Shown here piece after piece: positions 18,768 to 27,092 of a stretch of DNA of 64,000 bases; within the stretch, counting starts at the first letter, position 1; the number at the start of each line of letters is the position of its first letter. The DNA lies in assembly GCA_027449025.1 (NCBI GenBank), contig DAIDMK010000001.1, positions 1-64,000 on the forward strand. The letters are read 5' to 3'. Below the pieces are notes generated by a model, which worked only from the letters and a program-made list of their open reading frames with translations, was not told the origin of the DNA and did not search any database. This DNA is from Lutibacter sp. (GTDB lineage: Bacteria; Bacteroidota; Bacteroidia; Flavobacteriales; Flavobacteriaceae). The position numbers were made by a program, and so were the translations under genes.

Positions 18768-19748
18768 TTAAATCAGGTAGAAGAAGGTGAATACAAATAC
18801 CCAAACCAAATCTACAAAGTGCCAATAAAGTCCAACTTTTTCAACCATTTCATAATGTCCCCTGCGCTCATAAGTACCAACAATCACATTAAAAAAGATG
18901 ATAGAGTTTATAATAACTCCTGTTAAAACGTGGAATCCGTGGAATCCTGTGATAAAGAAAAAGAAATTGGCAAACAATGTTTTTCCGTATTCATTTTCTC
19001 TTAAATTGGCGCCCATAACCACCGATTCAGCCTCGTTCAAAAAGCCCATGGCTTCATTGTGCGGAATAATGGTTTTTGATTTTAATTCTGGATCTACTTG
19101 CTCTGTTCTTATTGCAATTTTCGGATTTGCCTTAAAACTTTCAACAATTTCATTTAAGGTAAAAGGAGGTAATTTGGCTTCTTTTACATACCAAATTCCC
19201 TTATTGGCAGTATGTTGTGTTCTTTCTGATTGTTGCGATTTCACAAAACTTTCCAAGGTGATTTGCGCTCCTGTAGCATCAACAAATTGGATAATTTTTC
19301 CGTCGCTTAATTTTACCGCACCATAGGATCCGTTTATGAAATTTTTCCATTCCCATGCTTGTGAGCCCAAGAAAATGGCGCCGCCAAGAATGGTAAGCAA
19401 CATATAAAAAGTTACTTTCTTTTTATTCATTTGGTGGCCAGCATCAACCGCCAAAACCATAGTTACCGATGAAAATATCAAAATAAAAGTCATTAATGCC
19501 ACATAATACATCGGTGCATGCAGCCCATGTAAAAAAGGAAAGTGGGTAAATACTTCATCGGCTATTGGCCAAGAATCGTGAAATTTAAAGCGCATTAGAC
19601 CATATGCGCCCAAGAAACCTGAAAATGTTAGCGCATCAGATAAAATGAAAAACCACATCATCATTTTGCCATAACTCGCGCCTAGAGGTTTTTGAGTTCC
19701 TCCGCTCCAGTTATTTTCATTACTGTCAGTAGCAATAGTTGCTTCCAT
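18768..19748 (-). CDS. Cytochrome c oxidase subunit III, long form with insertion
   Basis: About 326 residues from the ATG at 19748 (MEATIATDSNENNWSGG). It is a heme-copper oxidase subunit III with helices such as MMMWFFILSDALTFSGFLGAYG and the conserved C-terminal helices FFFITGFHGFHVLTGV and GLYWHFVDLVWVFVFTFFYL. Between two helices there is a soluble insertion of roughly 110 residues (after WEWKNFINGSYGA to NEYGKTLF) absent from textbook CoxC. A start at 19790 would add 14 residues, but a -7 element overlaps that position. It is paired with a short subunit III paralogue immediately upstream. Confidence 0.92.
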   Translation of the reverse strand: MEATIATDSNENNWSGGTQKPLGASYGKMMMWFFILSDALTFSGFLGAYGLMRFKFHDSWPIADEVFTHFPFLHGLHAPMYYVALMTFILIFSSVTMVLAVDAGHQMNKKKVTFYMLLTILGGAIFLGSQAWEWKNFINGSYGAVKLSDGKIIQFVDATGAQITLESFVKSQQSERTQHTANKGIWYVKEAKLPPFTLNEIVESFKANPKIAIRTEQVDPELKSKTIIPHNEAMGFLNEAESVVMGANLRENEYGKTLFANFFFFITGFHGFHVLTGVIINSIIFFNVIVGTYERRGHYEMVEKVGLYWHFVDLVWVFVFTFFYLI

Positions 19749-19787
19749 AAAAGTTTTGTTTTGATTTTTAGTTATAGTTAGTTCTGC

Positions 19788-19795
19788 CAAAAGTA
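19788..19795 (-). promoter_or_regulatory. Candidate -7 element for the long subunit III gene
   Basis: The minus strand reads TACTTTTG (TAnnTTTG), 40 bp upstream of the chosen ATG at 19748. It falls across the alternative start at 19790, which supports the shorter protein. Confidence 0.4.
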
Positions 19796-19807
19796 CATAT
19801 TTTTTTA

Positions 19808-20389
19808 TTATCTAATAAAATAGAAAAATAAAAACAAATATATCCAAAGAATATCTACGAAATGCCAGAAAATGGCGCCTAATTCAAGTCCAAGCGTATC
19901 ATTTGCTGAATATTTTTTATTGAAGTGGTTGTAAATTACCACCAGCAATACCACAATTCCCGCTGCAATATGCGCCAGATGGGCCATGGTGATGCCGTAG
20001 ATAAAAGATGATTTTACGGTGCTTTGTTCACCAGTAAAATACAATCCCGAATTCAATAATTCGCTAAATCCTTCAAACTGAAAAAACACAAATGCCACCC
20101 CTAAAAGTAAGGTTGATAATAAAAAGGTACTTGTTAATGTTCGGTTATTTTGTTTGATAAAGCGTTTGGCTAGCATAAAAGTAATGCTGCTCAACACAAT
20201 TAAAAACGTGCTGACATAAAAGGCCTGCGGCAAATCGAAAGAAACCCAATCAATACGTTTTCTGCTTACCACATAAGCACTTGTGAGTCCGGCAAACATC
20301 ATGGTCATGCTCACCATAGAAACCCATAACATTGGTTTTGCTGATTTCCGTTTTGCCCTTATGTAATCTTGCTCTAAAGTTTGTTTCAT
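19808..20389 (-). CDS. Heme-copper oxidase subunit III, short form
   Basis: 193 residues with five predicted membrane helices, including MLWVSMVSMTMMFAGLTSAYVV near the N-terminus and LELGAIFWHFVDILWIYLFLFFYF at the C-terminus, the subunit III signature. It is a paralogue of the long form 18 bp downstream on the coding strand. Tandem subunit III genes are usual in flavobacteria, and one or both join the same oxidase. It has no cofactor site of its own. Confidence 0.9.
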   Translation of the reverse strand: MKQTLEQDYIRAKRKSAKPMLWVSMVSMTMMFAGLTSAYVVSRKRIDWVSFDLPQAFYVSTFLIVLSSITFMLAKRFIKQNNRTLTSTFLLSTLLLGVAFVFFQFEGFSELLNSGLYFTGEQSTVKSSFIYGITMAHLAHIAAGIVVLLVVIYNHFNKKYSANDTLGLELGAIFWHFVDILWIYLFLFFYFIR

Positions 20390-20453
20390 GAAATGTTTAA
20401 TTATTTAATTGTTGAACTTTTGATTCGTTTTTTAAAGGTAAAATGAAAAATTT

Positions 20454-20490
20454 AAAAAATTCGTAAATCAAAAATTGTACTTCGTTATTT
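20454..20490. repeat. AT-rich dispersed repeat (TTCGTAAATCAAAAATTGTA type)
   Basis: AAATTCGTAAATCAAAAATT resembles the repeats at 29453-29640 and 39783-39896. It lies in the 106 bp between the short subunit III gene and ctaB. It is low complexity, so relatedness is only moderately certain. Confidence 0.45.
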
Positions 20491-20495
20491 AAATT

Positions 20496-21401
20496 TTAAT
20501 GTAAAAATTTATCCACTACATAAATAATCTGTACCAACGTAATGTACAATACGCTTGACAGCATTAATTGTCTTGCTTCTTTATTGGATTGATTTTTATA
20601 CAGTTTTACCGCATAAAATAACATAATACTACCCAAAAATGCTAAAATAACTGCTGTGAACGGATAAATATAAAAATTTCCTGTCAATTTCAAAACTGGA
20701 ATCACAGAAACTATAATCAAACAAATGGTATAAATAATGATTTGTACCACTGCCTTCTTATTTTTTTGCCCCATCGGCATTAAATTATAGCCGGCTTTTT
20801 TGTATTCATCATACTGAAGCCAGGCGATTGCCCAAAAATGGGGAAACTGCCAAAAAAACTGAATTAAAAATAACATGCCAGGCTCAATGGAAAAATCATT
20901 GGTTGCGGCAACCCACCCCAACATAAAAGGAATGGCTCCCGGTATGGCTCCAACAAAAACCGCTAAAGGTGTTACCGATTTTAACGGCGTGTAAACACTG
21001 GTATATAAAAAAATGGAAATAGCGCCAAACAAAGCACTTTTAGGATTGATACTGTATAAAATGGACAAACCTAAAATAGTAAAGAAAACCGCAATGACCA
21101 TCGCCATAGACACATGCATTCTGCCGGCGGGCAAAGGCCTGTTCATTGTGCGTTTCATTAAGGCATCTGTATCTTTTTCTATAATTTGGTTAAATGCGTT
21201 TGAGGCACCCACCATTAAATAACCTCCAATAGCCAGTAAAATAAGAATTGAAATTTGAATTTTATCAACAGCCAATAAATATCCAGCCAATGAAGAAAAT
21301 ACCACGCTTAAGGACAAGCCAACTTTGGTTAACTGCTTAAAATCGCTAAATATCGCTGAAAAATTCACTTTAGGTTGAAGATAATTTGAGATTATTTGCA
21401 T
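20496..21401 (-). CDS. ctaB: Protoheme IX farnesyltransferase (heme O synthase)
   Basis: 301 residues with about eight or nine membrane helices. The UbiA-family prenyl-diphosphate site NAFNQIIEKDTDALMKR (first Asp-rich motif) is followed by TMNRPLPAGR, the heme O synthase signature; the second motif is seen in AWLQYDEYKKAGYNLMP. It attaches farnesyl to heme b to make heme O, needed by the oxidases whose subunits lie downstream. A good promoter lies just upstream (21422-21451), making this the likely first gene of the block. Confidence 0.95.
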   Translation of the reverse strand: MQIISNYLQPKVNFSAIFSDFKQLTKVGLSLSVVFSSLAGYLLAVDKIQISILILLAIGGYLMVGASNAFNQIIEKDTDALMKRTMNRPLPAGRMHVSMAMVIAVFFTILGLSILYSINPKSALFGAISIFLYTSVYTPLKSVTPLAVFVGAIPGAIPFMLGWVAATNDFSIEPGMLFLIQFFWQFPHFWAIAWLQYDEYKKAGYNLMPMGQKNKKAVVQIIIYTICLIIVSVIPVLKLTGNFYIYPFTAVILAFLGSIMLFYAVKLYKNQSNKEARQLMLSSVLYITLVQIIYVVDKFLH

Positions 21402-21421
21402 TAAAAATAGTTTGAATAGTG

Positions 21422-21451
21422 CAAATATATTTTAATATTACAGAATTACAA
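21422..21451 (-). promoter_or_regulatory. Promoter for ctaB (Bacteroidota type)
   Basis: On the minus strand TTG (21451-21449) is followed after 19 bp by TATATTTG (21429-21422), matching the TTG-N19-TAnnTTTG consensus. The -7 element ends 20 bp before the ATG at 21401. Confidence 0.72.
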
Positions 21452-21502
21452 CCTTAAAATTAGCGGATTAAAAAATCTTTTAAATAAAATTAAAAAATTA
21501 GC

Positions 21503-21532
21503 TTTGCAATTAAGAGAATTGTTTTAAATTTG
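21503..21532 (+). promoter_or_regulatory. Promoter for the tRNA-Gly/tRNA-Leu unit
   Basis: TTTG at 21503-21506 and TAAATTTG at 21525-21532 are separated by 18 bp, a near-consensus Bacteroidota promoter. Transcription would start about 40 bp before tRNA-Gly. Confidence 0.75.
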
Positions 21533-21576
21533 CCCACTCATTTAAGCAATTAAATGGGCGTTCTTTAAAAATTACT

Positions 21577-21648
21577 GCGAAAGTAGCTCAGGGGTAGAGC
21601 ACCACCTTGCCAAGGTGGGGGTCGCGGGTTCAAATCCCGTCTTTCGCT
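21577..21648 (+). tRNA. tRNA-Gly (GCC)
   Basis: A complete 72-nt cloverleaf: acceptor GCGAAAG/CTTTCGC, D arm GCTC/GAGC, anticodon stem CCACC/GGTGG with loop TTGCCAA (anticodon GCC), and T arm GCGGG/CCCGT with loop TTCAAAT. CCA is not encoded, as usual in this phylum. It is co-transcribed with tRNA-Leu 20 bp downstream. Confidence 0.96.
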
Positions 21649-21668
21649 CTAAACAATATTAGTCCCAT

Positions 21669-21754
21669 GCAGGAGTGGTGGAACTGGTAGACACGCTGGA
21701 CTTAAAATCCAGTGGGCTGTAAGGCCCGTGCGGGTTCAAGTCCCGCCTCTTGTA
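21669..21754 (+). tRNA. tRNA-Leu (TAA)
   Basis: An 86-nt class II tRNA: acceptor GCAGGAG/CTCTTGT (two G-U pairs), anticodon stem TGGA/TCCA with loop CTTAAAA (anticodon TAA), a long variable arm (GGGCTGTAAGGCCC) and T arm GCGGG/CCCGC. CCA is not encoded. Confidence 0.95.
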
Positions 21755-21756
21755 CT

Positions 21757-21794
21757 AAAACCCTTGATAATCGTTTGATTTTCAAGGGTTTTTT
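21757..21794 (+). terminator. Terminator of the tRNA unit
   Basis: AAAACCCTTGA and TCAAGGGTTTT pair around a 14-nt loop, followed by further T residues, directly after tRNA-Leu. Confidence 0.8.
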
Positions 21795-21812
21795 AATTTT
21801 AAAAATTTAAAA

Positions 21813-22097
21813 ATGGTTTATGTTTATATTTTATACTCAAAATCACTTCAGTGACATTTTATTGGCGGTTGTAAAAATTTGAAAACTAGATTGTTTAAGC
21901 ATAATAATGGCACTTTTGAAAATAGTTTTACATCAAAAGCTAAAGATTGGGTATTGTTATTAAAAATTGAAAATTTAGGATATAAACAAGACAGAGATAT
22001 TGAAAAACATATCAAAAGGATGAAAAGTAAAATTTTCATTGAAAACTTACAGGAATACTCTGAATTAATGGAGAAACTAAAGACTAAATATTCCTAG
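21813..22097 (+). pseudogene. GIY-YIG nuclease (UPF0213/URI type) interrupted by a stop codon
   Basis: From the ATG at 21813 the frame reads MVYVYILYSKSLQ, then TGA at 21852-21854, and continues in the same frame HFIGGCKNLKTRLFKHNNG to the stop at 22097. This is the usual order of a small GIY-YIG protein (YVYIL, then YIG...L..RL..HN), about 94 residues. Besides the nonsense codon, the YIG tyrosine is Phe. A downstream ATG at 21879 would give 72 residues lacking the whole catalytic N-terminus. I take it as a decayed gene; a sequencing error at TGA is the alternative. It lies directly behind a tRNA pair. Confidence 0.75.
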
Positions 22098-22170
22098 AGG
22101 GTTCATTCCGATAGCTTTCGGAACCAGACTTTTTCGATTTTATGTGAATTTATTAAACCAAGTATAAATT

Positions 22171-22629
22171 TTATAAGTGCTGGCAGTTAGATTTGGTATA
22201 ATTGTTTATCCAGTTTGTGGCAGCTGCTTTGGTAGAAAAAATTTGAAATTTAGACCTGCTATTTTTAATTAAATTTTGGAATAACATTGCAAAAGCGGTC
22301 TCCTTAGGAGTATCCAATATTATAGCGATAACGATATATTCATATTTTTCAATAACTTTGAAGTGTTCTTCTGCCAGTATAGATAATTCATTTGATGAAA
22401 AATTTGCAATGGCTTTTTTAGAATCTATCAATATTTTCAAAAATCTGGGGTAGGACTCATTCTCTTTTATAGCAAGGCTACTTTCAATTAATTCTTCTAC
22501 AGTTAAATACCCTTCAAATTTGGATTCCAATATGGCTGTTCGATGATTATATTTTGTAAAAAACATGTTTGTTTTTTTATTCTGGCTGTTAACTATTTTG
22601 GTTAAAGGATGTTGTGGTATTGAAATCAT
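22171..22629 (-). CDS. STAS/SpoIIAA-like domain protein
   Basis: 152 residues. The pattern of alternating strands and helices (FEGYLTVEELIESSLAIKEN; LKILIDSKKAIANFSSNELSIL; YEYIVIAIILDTPKETAFAMLF; FQIFSTKAAATNWI) resembles the SpoIIAA-like or SEC14/STAS-type domains found in small flavobacterial proteins. An in-frame ATG at 22566 (MFFTKYNHRTAI) fits the domain boundary better and may be the true start. It is a lone gene divergent from the LytTR regulator. The role is unknown; binding a small molecule or partner protein is typical of the fold. Confidence 0.65.
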   Translation of the reverse strand: MISIPQHPLTKIVNSQNKKTNMFFTKYNHRTAILESKFEGYLTVEELIESSLAIKENESYPRFLKILIDSKKAIANFSSNELSILAEEHFKVIEKYEYIVIAIILDTPKETAFAMLFQNLIKNSRSKFQIFSTKAAATNWINNYTKSNCQHL

Positions 22630-22825
22630 AATGTTTCGATATCTTAAATTATTTATTTGAAAGTATCCTTTATTTATTTTAGGAGTATGCTCAAATTTAG
22701 CAATCTGAATTTTAAAAAACAGTGGATTATCCTTTCACATAGTAATGATAAACCTTACTTATTTTATAGGGAATTGCCGTAAATTTATTCACTAAAATAT
22801 TTATTAACTAAATTTTATACGAAAA

Positions 22826-23554
22826 TTGCGTAATTATTTTATCATAGCCAAAGAGACAAATTCAACCCATTGTATTAAAAATGTAATGGAAGATTATCAT
22901 GAATTTAATTGTATCGGTGTTTCTGGTGAGTATGATTACGCTTTAAACTTTATATTAAAAGAAACTCCAAATTTGGTGTTTATTGATATAGACAACACTT
23001 TTGAAAAACCATTTGAACTAGTAAATGAGTTAAATTCATTATTTTGTGATTATTTTCCTGTTTTTATTGCAATATCTTCTTCAAAAGACAAAGCATACGA
23101 AGCGATAAAAAATGGTTTTTTTGATTTTATATTAAACCCACTATCAGAATTGGAAATAAGAAAATCCATTTTAAAATTTCAAAAAAGAAATCCTACCATT
23201 ATCAATAAGAATATTTGTTTAAAATCGAATAAAGATTATCAATACCTAAACACAGATGAAATCCTTTTTTTAAAAGCTGATAACAATACCACAGATTTTT
23301 ATATGAGTGACGGCAATATTATAAGCGCTTTTAAAACATTAAAAACTTTTGAAGATGTACTTCCTGAAAATTTTCTGCGAATTCACAAAAGTTATATCAT
23401 AAATAAAAATTTTGTTTCAAGAATTCAATATGGTAAATTAATTTGCACTATTAAAAAAAACAGTTATGATATTCCGTTTACCAAAACCTATATTGATAAT
23501 ATTGAAATTATGAAAAAGGCATTGTCACACAATTCCTTTCAATCGTTAAATTAA
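22826..23554 (+). CDS. LytTR family DNA-binding regulator with degenerate receiver
   Basis: 242 residues from a TTG codon (no ATG fits better). Residues 1-120 have a receiver-like layout with the phospho-site strand NLVFIDID, but the acidic pair after the first strand is missing (YFIIAKET) and the usual Lys-Pro is Asn-Pro (FILNPLS). Residues about 135-235 are a LytTR DNA-binding domain (YLNTDEILFLKADNNTTDFYM; LPENFLRIHKSYIINKNFV). It may act without phosphorylation. No kinase of the LytS type is adjacent; the nearest is the TPR kinase 560 bp downstream. Confidence 0.88.
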   Translation: MRNYFIIAKETNSTHCIKNVMEDYHEFNCIGVSGEYDYALNFILKETPNLVFIDIDNTFEKPFELVNELNSLFCDYFPVFIAISSSKDKAYEAIKNGFFDFILNPLSELEIRKSILKFQKRNPTIINKNICLKSNKDYQYLNTDEILFLKADNNTTDFYMSDGNIISAFKTLKTFEDVLPENFLRIHKSYIINKNFVSRIQYGKLICTIKKNSYDIPFTKTYIDNIEIMKKALSHNSFQSLN

Positions 23555-23732
23555 GTTTGCCTTTCAAAACATAGCATTTTACTCATACAAATAGTACTTT
23601 CACTAAAAGAGAATCTATTTATTGGTTAAGTGCTTATTGTAATAATATCTTCGTATTAATAAAAGCTTTTTGCTGTAGTATCAGGAGATTACATTTATAT
23701 CTCCGTACTTTTTATCATATAAAATTAATGAA

Positions 23733-23747
23733 TGCCAATATTTGGCA
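23733..23747. promoter_or_regulatory. Short palindrome upstream of small lipoprotein gene
   Basis: TGCCAA-TAT-TTGGCA is a perfect 6-bp inverted repeat 36 bp before the ATG at 23783. It could be an operator; nothing in the sequence names the protein that might bind it. Confidence 0.35.
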
Positions 23748-23782
23748 ATTAGAACTGTTATAAATCTTAAAAACCCTATTTT

Positions 23783-23944
23783 ATGAAAACTTTTAAATAT
23801 TTTATTGCGCTTTTTGTAGTCCTTAATGCATTCACTTTCACTTCTTGCACCTCAAATGATACTGAAGAAGACCAATTGACAATTACAGTCCAAGATACAT
23901 ATGCTACGGCAGGAAATGAAACGCCACCTGCGGGGAAAAATTAA
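23783..23944 (+). CDS. Tiny lipoprotein, 53 residues
   Basis: I translated this short frame by hand: MKTFKYFIALFVVLNAFTF, then TSC with Cys22 as lipobox cysteine, then an acidic stretch SNDTEEDQ and a mature tail of about 31 residues ending PPAGKN. The signal peptide is textbook and the acidic residues after Cys match the surface-export pattern of Bacteroidota. It lies 173 bp upstream of the TPR kinase gene on the same strand. The function is unknown; a link to the signalling genes is a guess from position. Confidence 0.7.
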   Translation: MKTFKYFIALFVVLNAFTFTSCTSNDTEEDQLTITVQDTYATAGNETPPAGKN

Positions 23945-24098
23945 GTATTAATGTTCCGCTTATTCTAAAAACAGCACCCTTTAAGAAAGTCATTATAAGA
24001 AACTGTTTAAAAAAATATTTTACCAATCTGAATTTGTTTAAATGATTAAACAGGTTCAGATTGTTGATTTTCAAAACTTTTTATTAGCCTTTTTTTAG

Positions 24099-24106
24099 TA
24101 GATTTG
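24099..24106 (+). promoter_or_regulatory. Candidate -7 element for the TPR kinase
   Basis: TAGATTTG matches TAnnTTTG. It ends only 11 bp before the TTG start at 24118, so either the leader is very short or this element is fortuitous. Confidence 0.4.
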
Positions 24107-24117
24107 TTTTTTGAATC

Positions 24118-26184
24118 TTGACTGCATTGAAAACAATTCCAGCTGCATACAATCGCGTATTTAAATTATTTTTTTTAATGCTGCTTGCAATTACAGTAAC
24201 AAGATGCCATGCACCCAATCAAGATATTTCAACCAAATTAGTTAAAGTTGACAGTATTTCCATCTGGATTCAAAATGCAAAGAACCAATCAATTACTCTT
24301 GAAAAAAGAAAACAAATAATACATAAAGCATACAAACAGAACAGTTTCCAAAAAAATGATTCCGTTAAAAATAGCAATTTAGCAAAAATAGCCTATGAAG
24401 GCTATCAATTAAAGGATTCTGTATTCTTTCTAAAAGCCAACCTTGAGGCCCAAAAATTATCGATAAAACTGCGCGATACTTTTGGAATTGCAGATACGCA
24501 TTGGAGCTATGGAATGTACTATTTAGAAAAAGAGCTTAATGACAGTGCTTATTTTCATTATTATGAAGCCTTTAAGTACTTCCAAGCCATAAAGCATGAA
24601 TATTTTGCCGGAAAAATGCTCTACAATATGGCCATAATACAAAAGGATGTAAAGGATTATACGGGGAGTGAAGTGTTGACATTTCAAGCAATTTCAAAAT
24701 TCCAAAAGTTAAAGAAACCTTTAGATCTTTATTTGTGCTACAATCTATTAGGTGTTGTTTTAAATGAAATTCAAGAATTTGATAATTCAATCTTTTATCA
24801 TAATAGGGCCATAGAAAACTTAGAAAATATAAAACAGACGGGCACATATAAAGAAGCTAGTTTAAATAATTTAGGACTGGTTTATCACGCCAGAAAGGAT
24901 TATAAAGAAGCCTTAGAACATTATAAAAAAGCATTGCAAAATGAAAGTCTAAGAAGTCAAAATATAAATCTTTATGCAAATATTATTGATAACCTAGCCT
25001 ATGCGAAATTTTTAAATGGAGACACTTCTAATTTACCACAAGATTTTTATATAGCATTATTTATAAGGGACAGTATTAATTATACTTCCGGAGTTATATT
25101 GAGTAAATTACACTTGGCAGAATTTTATATGAAATATGCCGATACTACTAAAGCTTTATTAAATGCTGAAGAAGCTCATAAATTAGCAAAAGAAATCAAC
25201 AATAACAGAGATGTTTTGGCGTCATTACAGTTACTTTCAGCATTAGACACCAAAAATGCAAGTCGTTATTTTAAAAACTATGCGGTTTTAAGTGATAGTC
25301 TTCAAGTTGAAGAACGTAAAATAAGAGATAAGTTTACTAGAATCCGCTTTGAAACAGATGCGTATATTGAGGAGACAGAAATGCTTTCAGATCAAAAATT
25401 AAAAATTTCTGTTGCAAGTGTTATAGCGGTATTGATACTTTCATTAATGTATTTTCTAAAAGTGCAACGTACTAAAAATAAAGAACTCCTTTTTGAAAAA
25501 AGGCAACAGAAAGCGAATGAAGAAATTTATTCTTTAATGTTAAAGCAGCAGTCATCTTTGGAAGAGGGGCGATTAAAGGAGCGTCAAAGAATATCGGAAG
25601 ACTTGCATGACGGTGTTTTGGGTAAAATTTTTGGAACCAGGCTGGCATTGGGTTTTTTAAATATTAAAGGTGATGATGAAGTCATTACAAAGCACAAACT
25701 TTACGTAGATGAATTGCAAAATATTGAAAAGGAAATAAGAACAATTTCGCACGAATTAAAAAATGAAATATTATCGTCACAAACTGATTTCATAAAAATA
25801 GTAGAAGACCTGTTAATAACACAAAGTGAAATAGGCGGCTTTAAATTTAAAATCATTAATAATAAAGCTGCTTGGGACACAATTGACAACAAAATAAAAA
25901 TTAATTTTTACAGAATAATACAAGAAGCCATTCAAAATATCAATAAATATGCAAAAGCCAAGAATGTTAAAATAGAATTCGATTTAATTAATAACGGCAT
26001 TTCCCTTAATATTGAAGATGATGGTATTGGATTTGAGGGCAAGAATAAAAGCGCAGGGATTGGCTTAAAGAATATGAAATCCAGAGTTTCTATACTAAAA
26101 GGTAATTTTGATATCAAATCTTCTGTAAATATGGGCACAAAAATAAGTATATTTGTTCCTGTTGATACTGATAATTATGAATAG
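24118..26184 (+). CDS. TPR sensor histidine kinase (HisKA_3 type)
   Basis: 688 residues from a TTG codon; an N-terminal hydrophobic segment (LFFLMLLAITV) exports the sensor. Residues about 90-400 are tetratricopeptide repeats (e.g. EASLNNLGLVYHARKDYKEALEHYKKAL). A membrane helix follows (about 428-446, SVASVIAVLILSLMYFL) and a coiled coil. The phospho-acceptor region RQRISEDLHDGVLGK has His497, and the HATPase domain shows DDGIGFEG and GIGLKNMKSRV. NarX/DesK-like signalling is expected. The next downstream ATG at 24178 would truncate the export signal. The stop overlaps the regulator gene by 8 bp, so they form a cognate pair. Confidence 0.9.
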   Translation: MTALKTIPAAYNRVFKLFFLMLLAITVTRCHAPNQDISTKLVKVDSISIWIQNAKNQSITLEKRKQIIHKAYKQNSFQKNDSVKNSNLAKIAYEGYQLKDSVFFLKANLEAQKLSIKLRDTFGIADTHWSYGMYYLEKELNDSAYFHYYEAFKYFQAIKHEYFAGKMLYNMAIIQKDVKDYTGSEVLTFQAISKFQKLKKPLDLYLCYNLLGVVLNEIQEFDNSIFYHNRAIENLENIKQTGTYKEASLNNLGLVYHARKDYKEALEHYKKALQNESLRSQNINLYANIIDNLAYAKFLNGDTSNLPQDFYIALFIRDSINYTSGVILSKLHLAEFYMKYADTTKALLNAEEAHKLAKEINNNRDVLASLQLLSALDTKNASRYFKNYAVLSDSLQVEERKIRDKFTRIRFETDAYIEETEMLSDQKLKISVASVIAVLILSLMYFLKVQRTKNKELLFEKRQQKANEEIYSLMLKQQSSLEEGRLKERQRISEDLHDGVLGKIFGTRLALGFLNIKGDDEVITKHKLYVDELQNIEKEIRTISHELKNEILSSQTDFIKIVEDLLITQSEIGGFKFKIINNKAAWDTIDNKIKINFYRIIQEAIQNINKYAKAKNVKIEFDLINNGISLNIEDDGIGFEGKNKSAGIGLKNMKSRVSILKGNFDIKSSVNMGTKISIFVPVDTDNYE

Positions 26185-26854
26185 AGTTTATAAAGTTTTA
26201 TTGATAGATGATCATCCAATAATATTGGAAGTTTACAAAATGGCTTTAAATAATGCCAGTTTGGTTATTGAGAACGTTTCTTTTGAAATTGAAACCGCAG
26301 AAAATTCTGACATTGCGCTTAAAAAAATAGCAATTGCTTCAAAATCTGATGGTTTTGACATTATTTTTTTAGACATCAAATTGCCGGTTTCCTCTGATGG
26401 AAAAATTTTATCGGGTGAAGATATTGGCGTGAGAATAAATCAAATGCTTCCCAATGCAAAAATAATTATTTCTACAACTTTTAATGACAATTATCGAGTT
26501 CAAAATATATTGAAAAATGTAAATCCTGATGGGTTTTTAGTAAAAAACGATATAGATACCGAAGAATTAATTGAAGCAATTAAGACCGTAATTTTTGACC
26601 CTCCATATTACAGTAAGTCTGTTATAAAATTACTGCGAAAGCAAATCTCAAGCGACTATTTACTTGACAAAATTGACAGACAATTATTGCATGAGTTATC
26701 TATTGGTACTAAAATGAAAGATCTTCCTAATGTTATTCCTATGTCAATAGCCGGAATTGAAAAAAGAAAAAGACAACTTAAAGAAATGTTTAATGTTCAG
26801 GAAAATGAAGATAGAGATTTGATTATAAAAGCGAAAGAAAAAGGGTTTATTTAA
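26177..26854 (+). CDS. NarL-like response regulator
   Basis: 225 residues from the ATG at 26177, which overlaps the kinase stop (ATGAATAG). Receiver features are intact: LLIDDHP, phospho-Asp in IIFLDIKLP, and Lys in GFLVKND. The C-terminal part (about 165-225) is a divergent helix-turn-helix (LLHELSIGTKMKDLPNVIPMSIAGIEKRKRQL) lacking the classic LuxR wording. A start 24 bp earlier would add a hydrophobic octapeptide unlike the family. It is the output partner of the TPR kinase. Confidence 0.9.
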   Translation: MNRVYKVLLIDDHPIILEVYKMALNNASLVIENVSFEIETAENSDIALKKIAIASKSDGFDIIFLDIKLPVSSDGKILSGEDIGVRINQMLPNAKIIISTTFNDNYRVQNILKNVNPDGFLVKNDIDTEELIEAIKTVIFDPPYYSKSVIKLLRKQISSDYLLDKIDRQLLHELSIGTKMKDLPNVIPMSIAGIEKRKRQLKEMFNVQENEDRDLIIKAKEKGFI

Positions 26855-26870
26855 CAAATAAACCCTTTTC
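26839..26870 (+). terminator. Terminator of the kinase/regulator operon
   Basis: AAAAAGGGTTTATT and AAATAAACCCTTTT pair around the stop codon region (loop TAAC). The stem includes the last codons of the regulator gene. Confidence 0.8.
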
Positions 26871-27008
26871 ATAGCAATTTTCCATCATAAATTAAATCCA
26901 TAAATTTTTATAGATCATAACTCTACTTATTAGACGGAGTAAATTTATAATAAAACAATTTTCAATTATACAAATATTGATAATAATTTAGGAAAGAATT
27001 TTTTTTTA

Positions 27009-27050
27009 TGGTTTTACCCTACTTAAGTAAGGCAAAACCTTACTTTTTTG
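27009..27050 (+). promoter_or_regulatory. Two mutually exclusive hairpins (attenuator-like)
   Basis: Three segments can pair in two ways. The segment GGTTTTACCCTACTT pairs with AAGTAAGGCAAAACC (13 of 15), while AAGTAAGG also pairs with CCTTACTT, which is followed by T6 like a terminator. No + strand gene starts downstream, so a small RNA or a relic is as likely as attenuation. Confidence 0.4.
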
Positions 27051-27092
27051 CAATAAAAAATTAAAAAAGCAATCAAAATCCGTTTTAGCACG

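Noticed and set aside
21813-22097. Selenocysteine or stop readthrough at TGA in the GIY-YIG gene
   Set aside because: No SECIS-like hairpin or sel genes seen, and the residue position is a Lys/Glu-type site in relatives, so a nonsense mutation or error is simpler.
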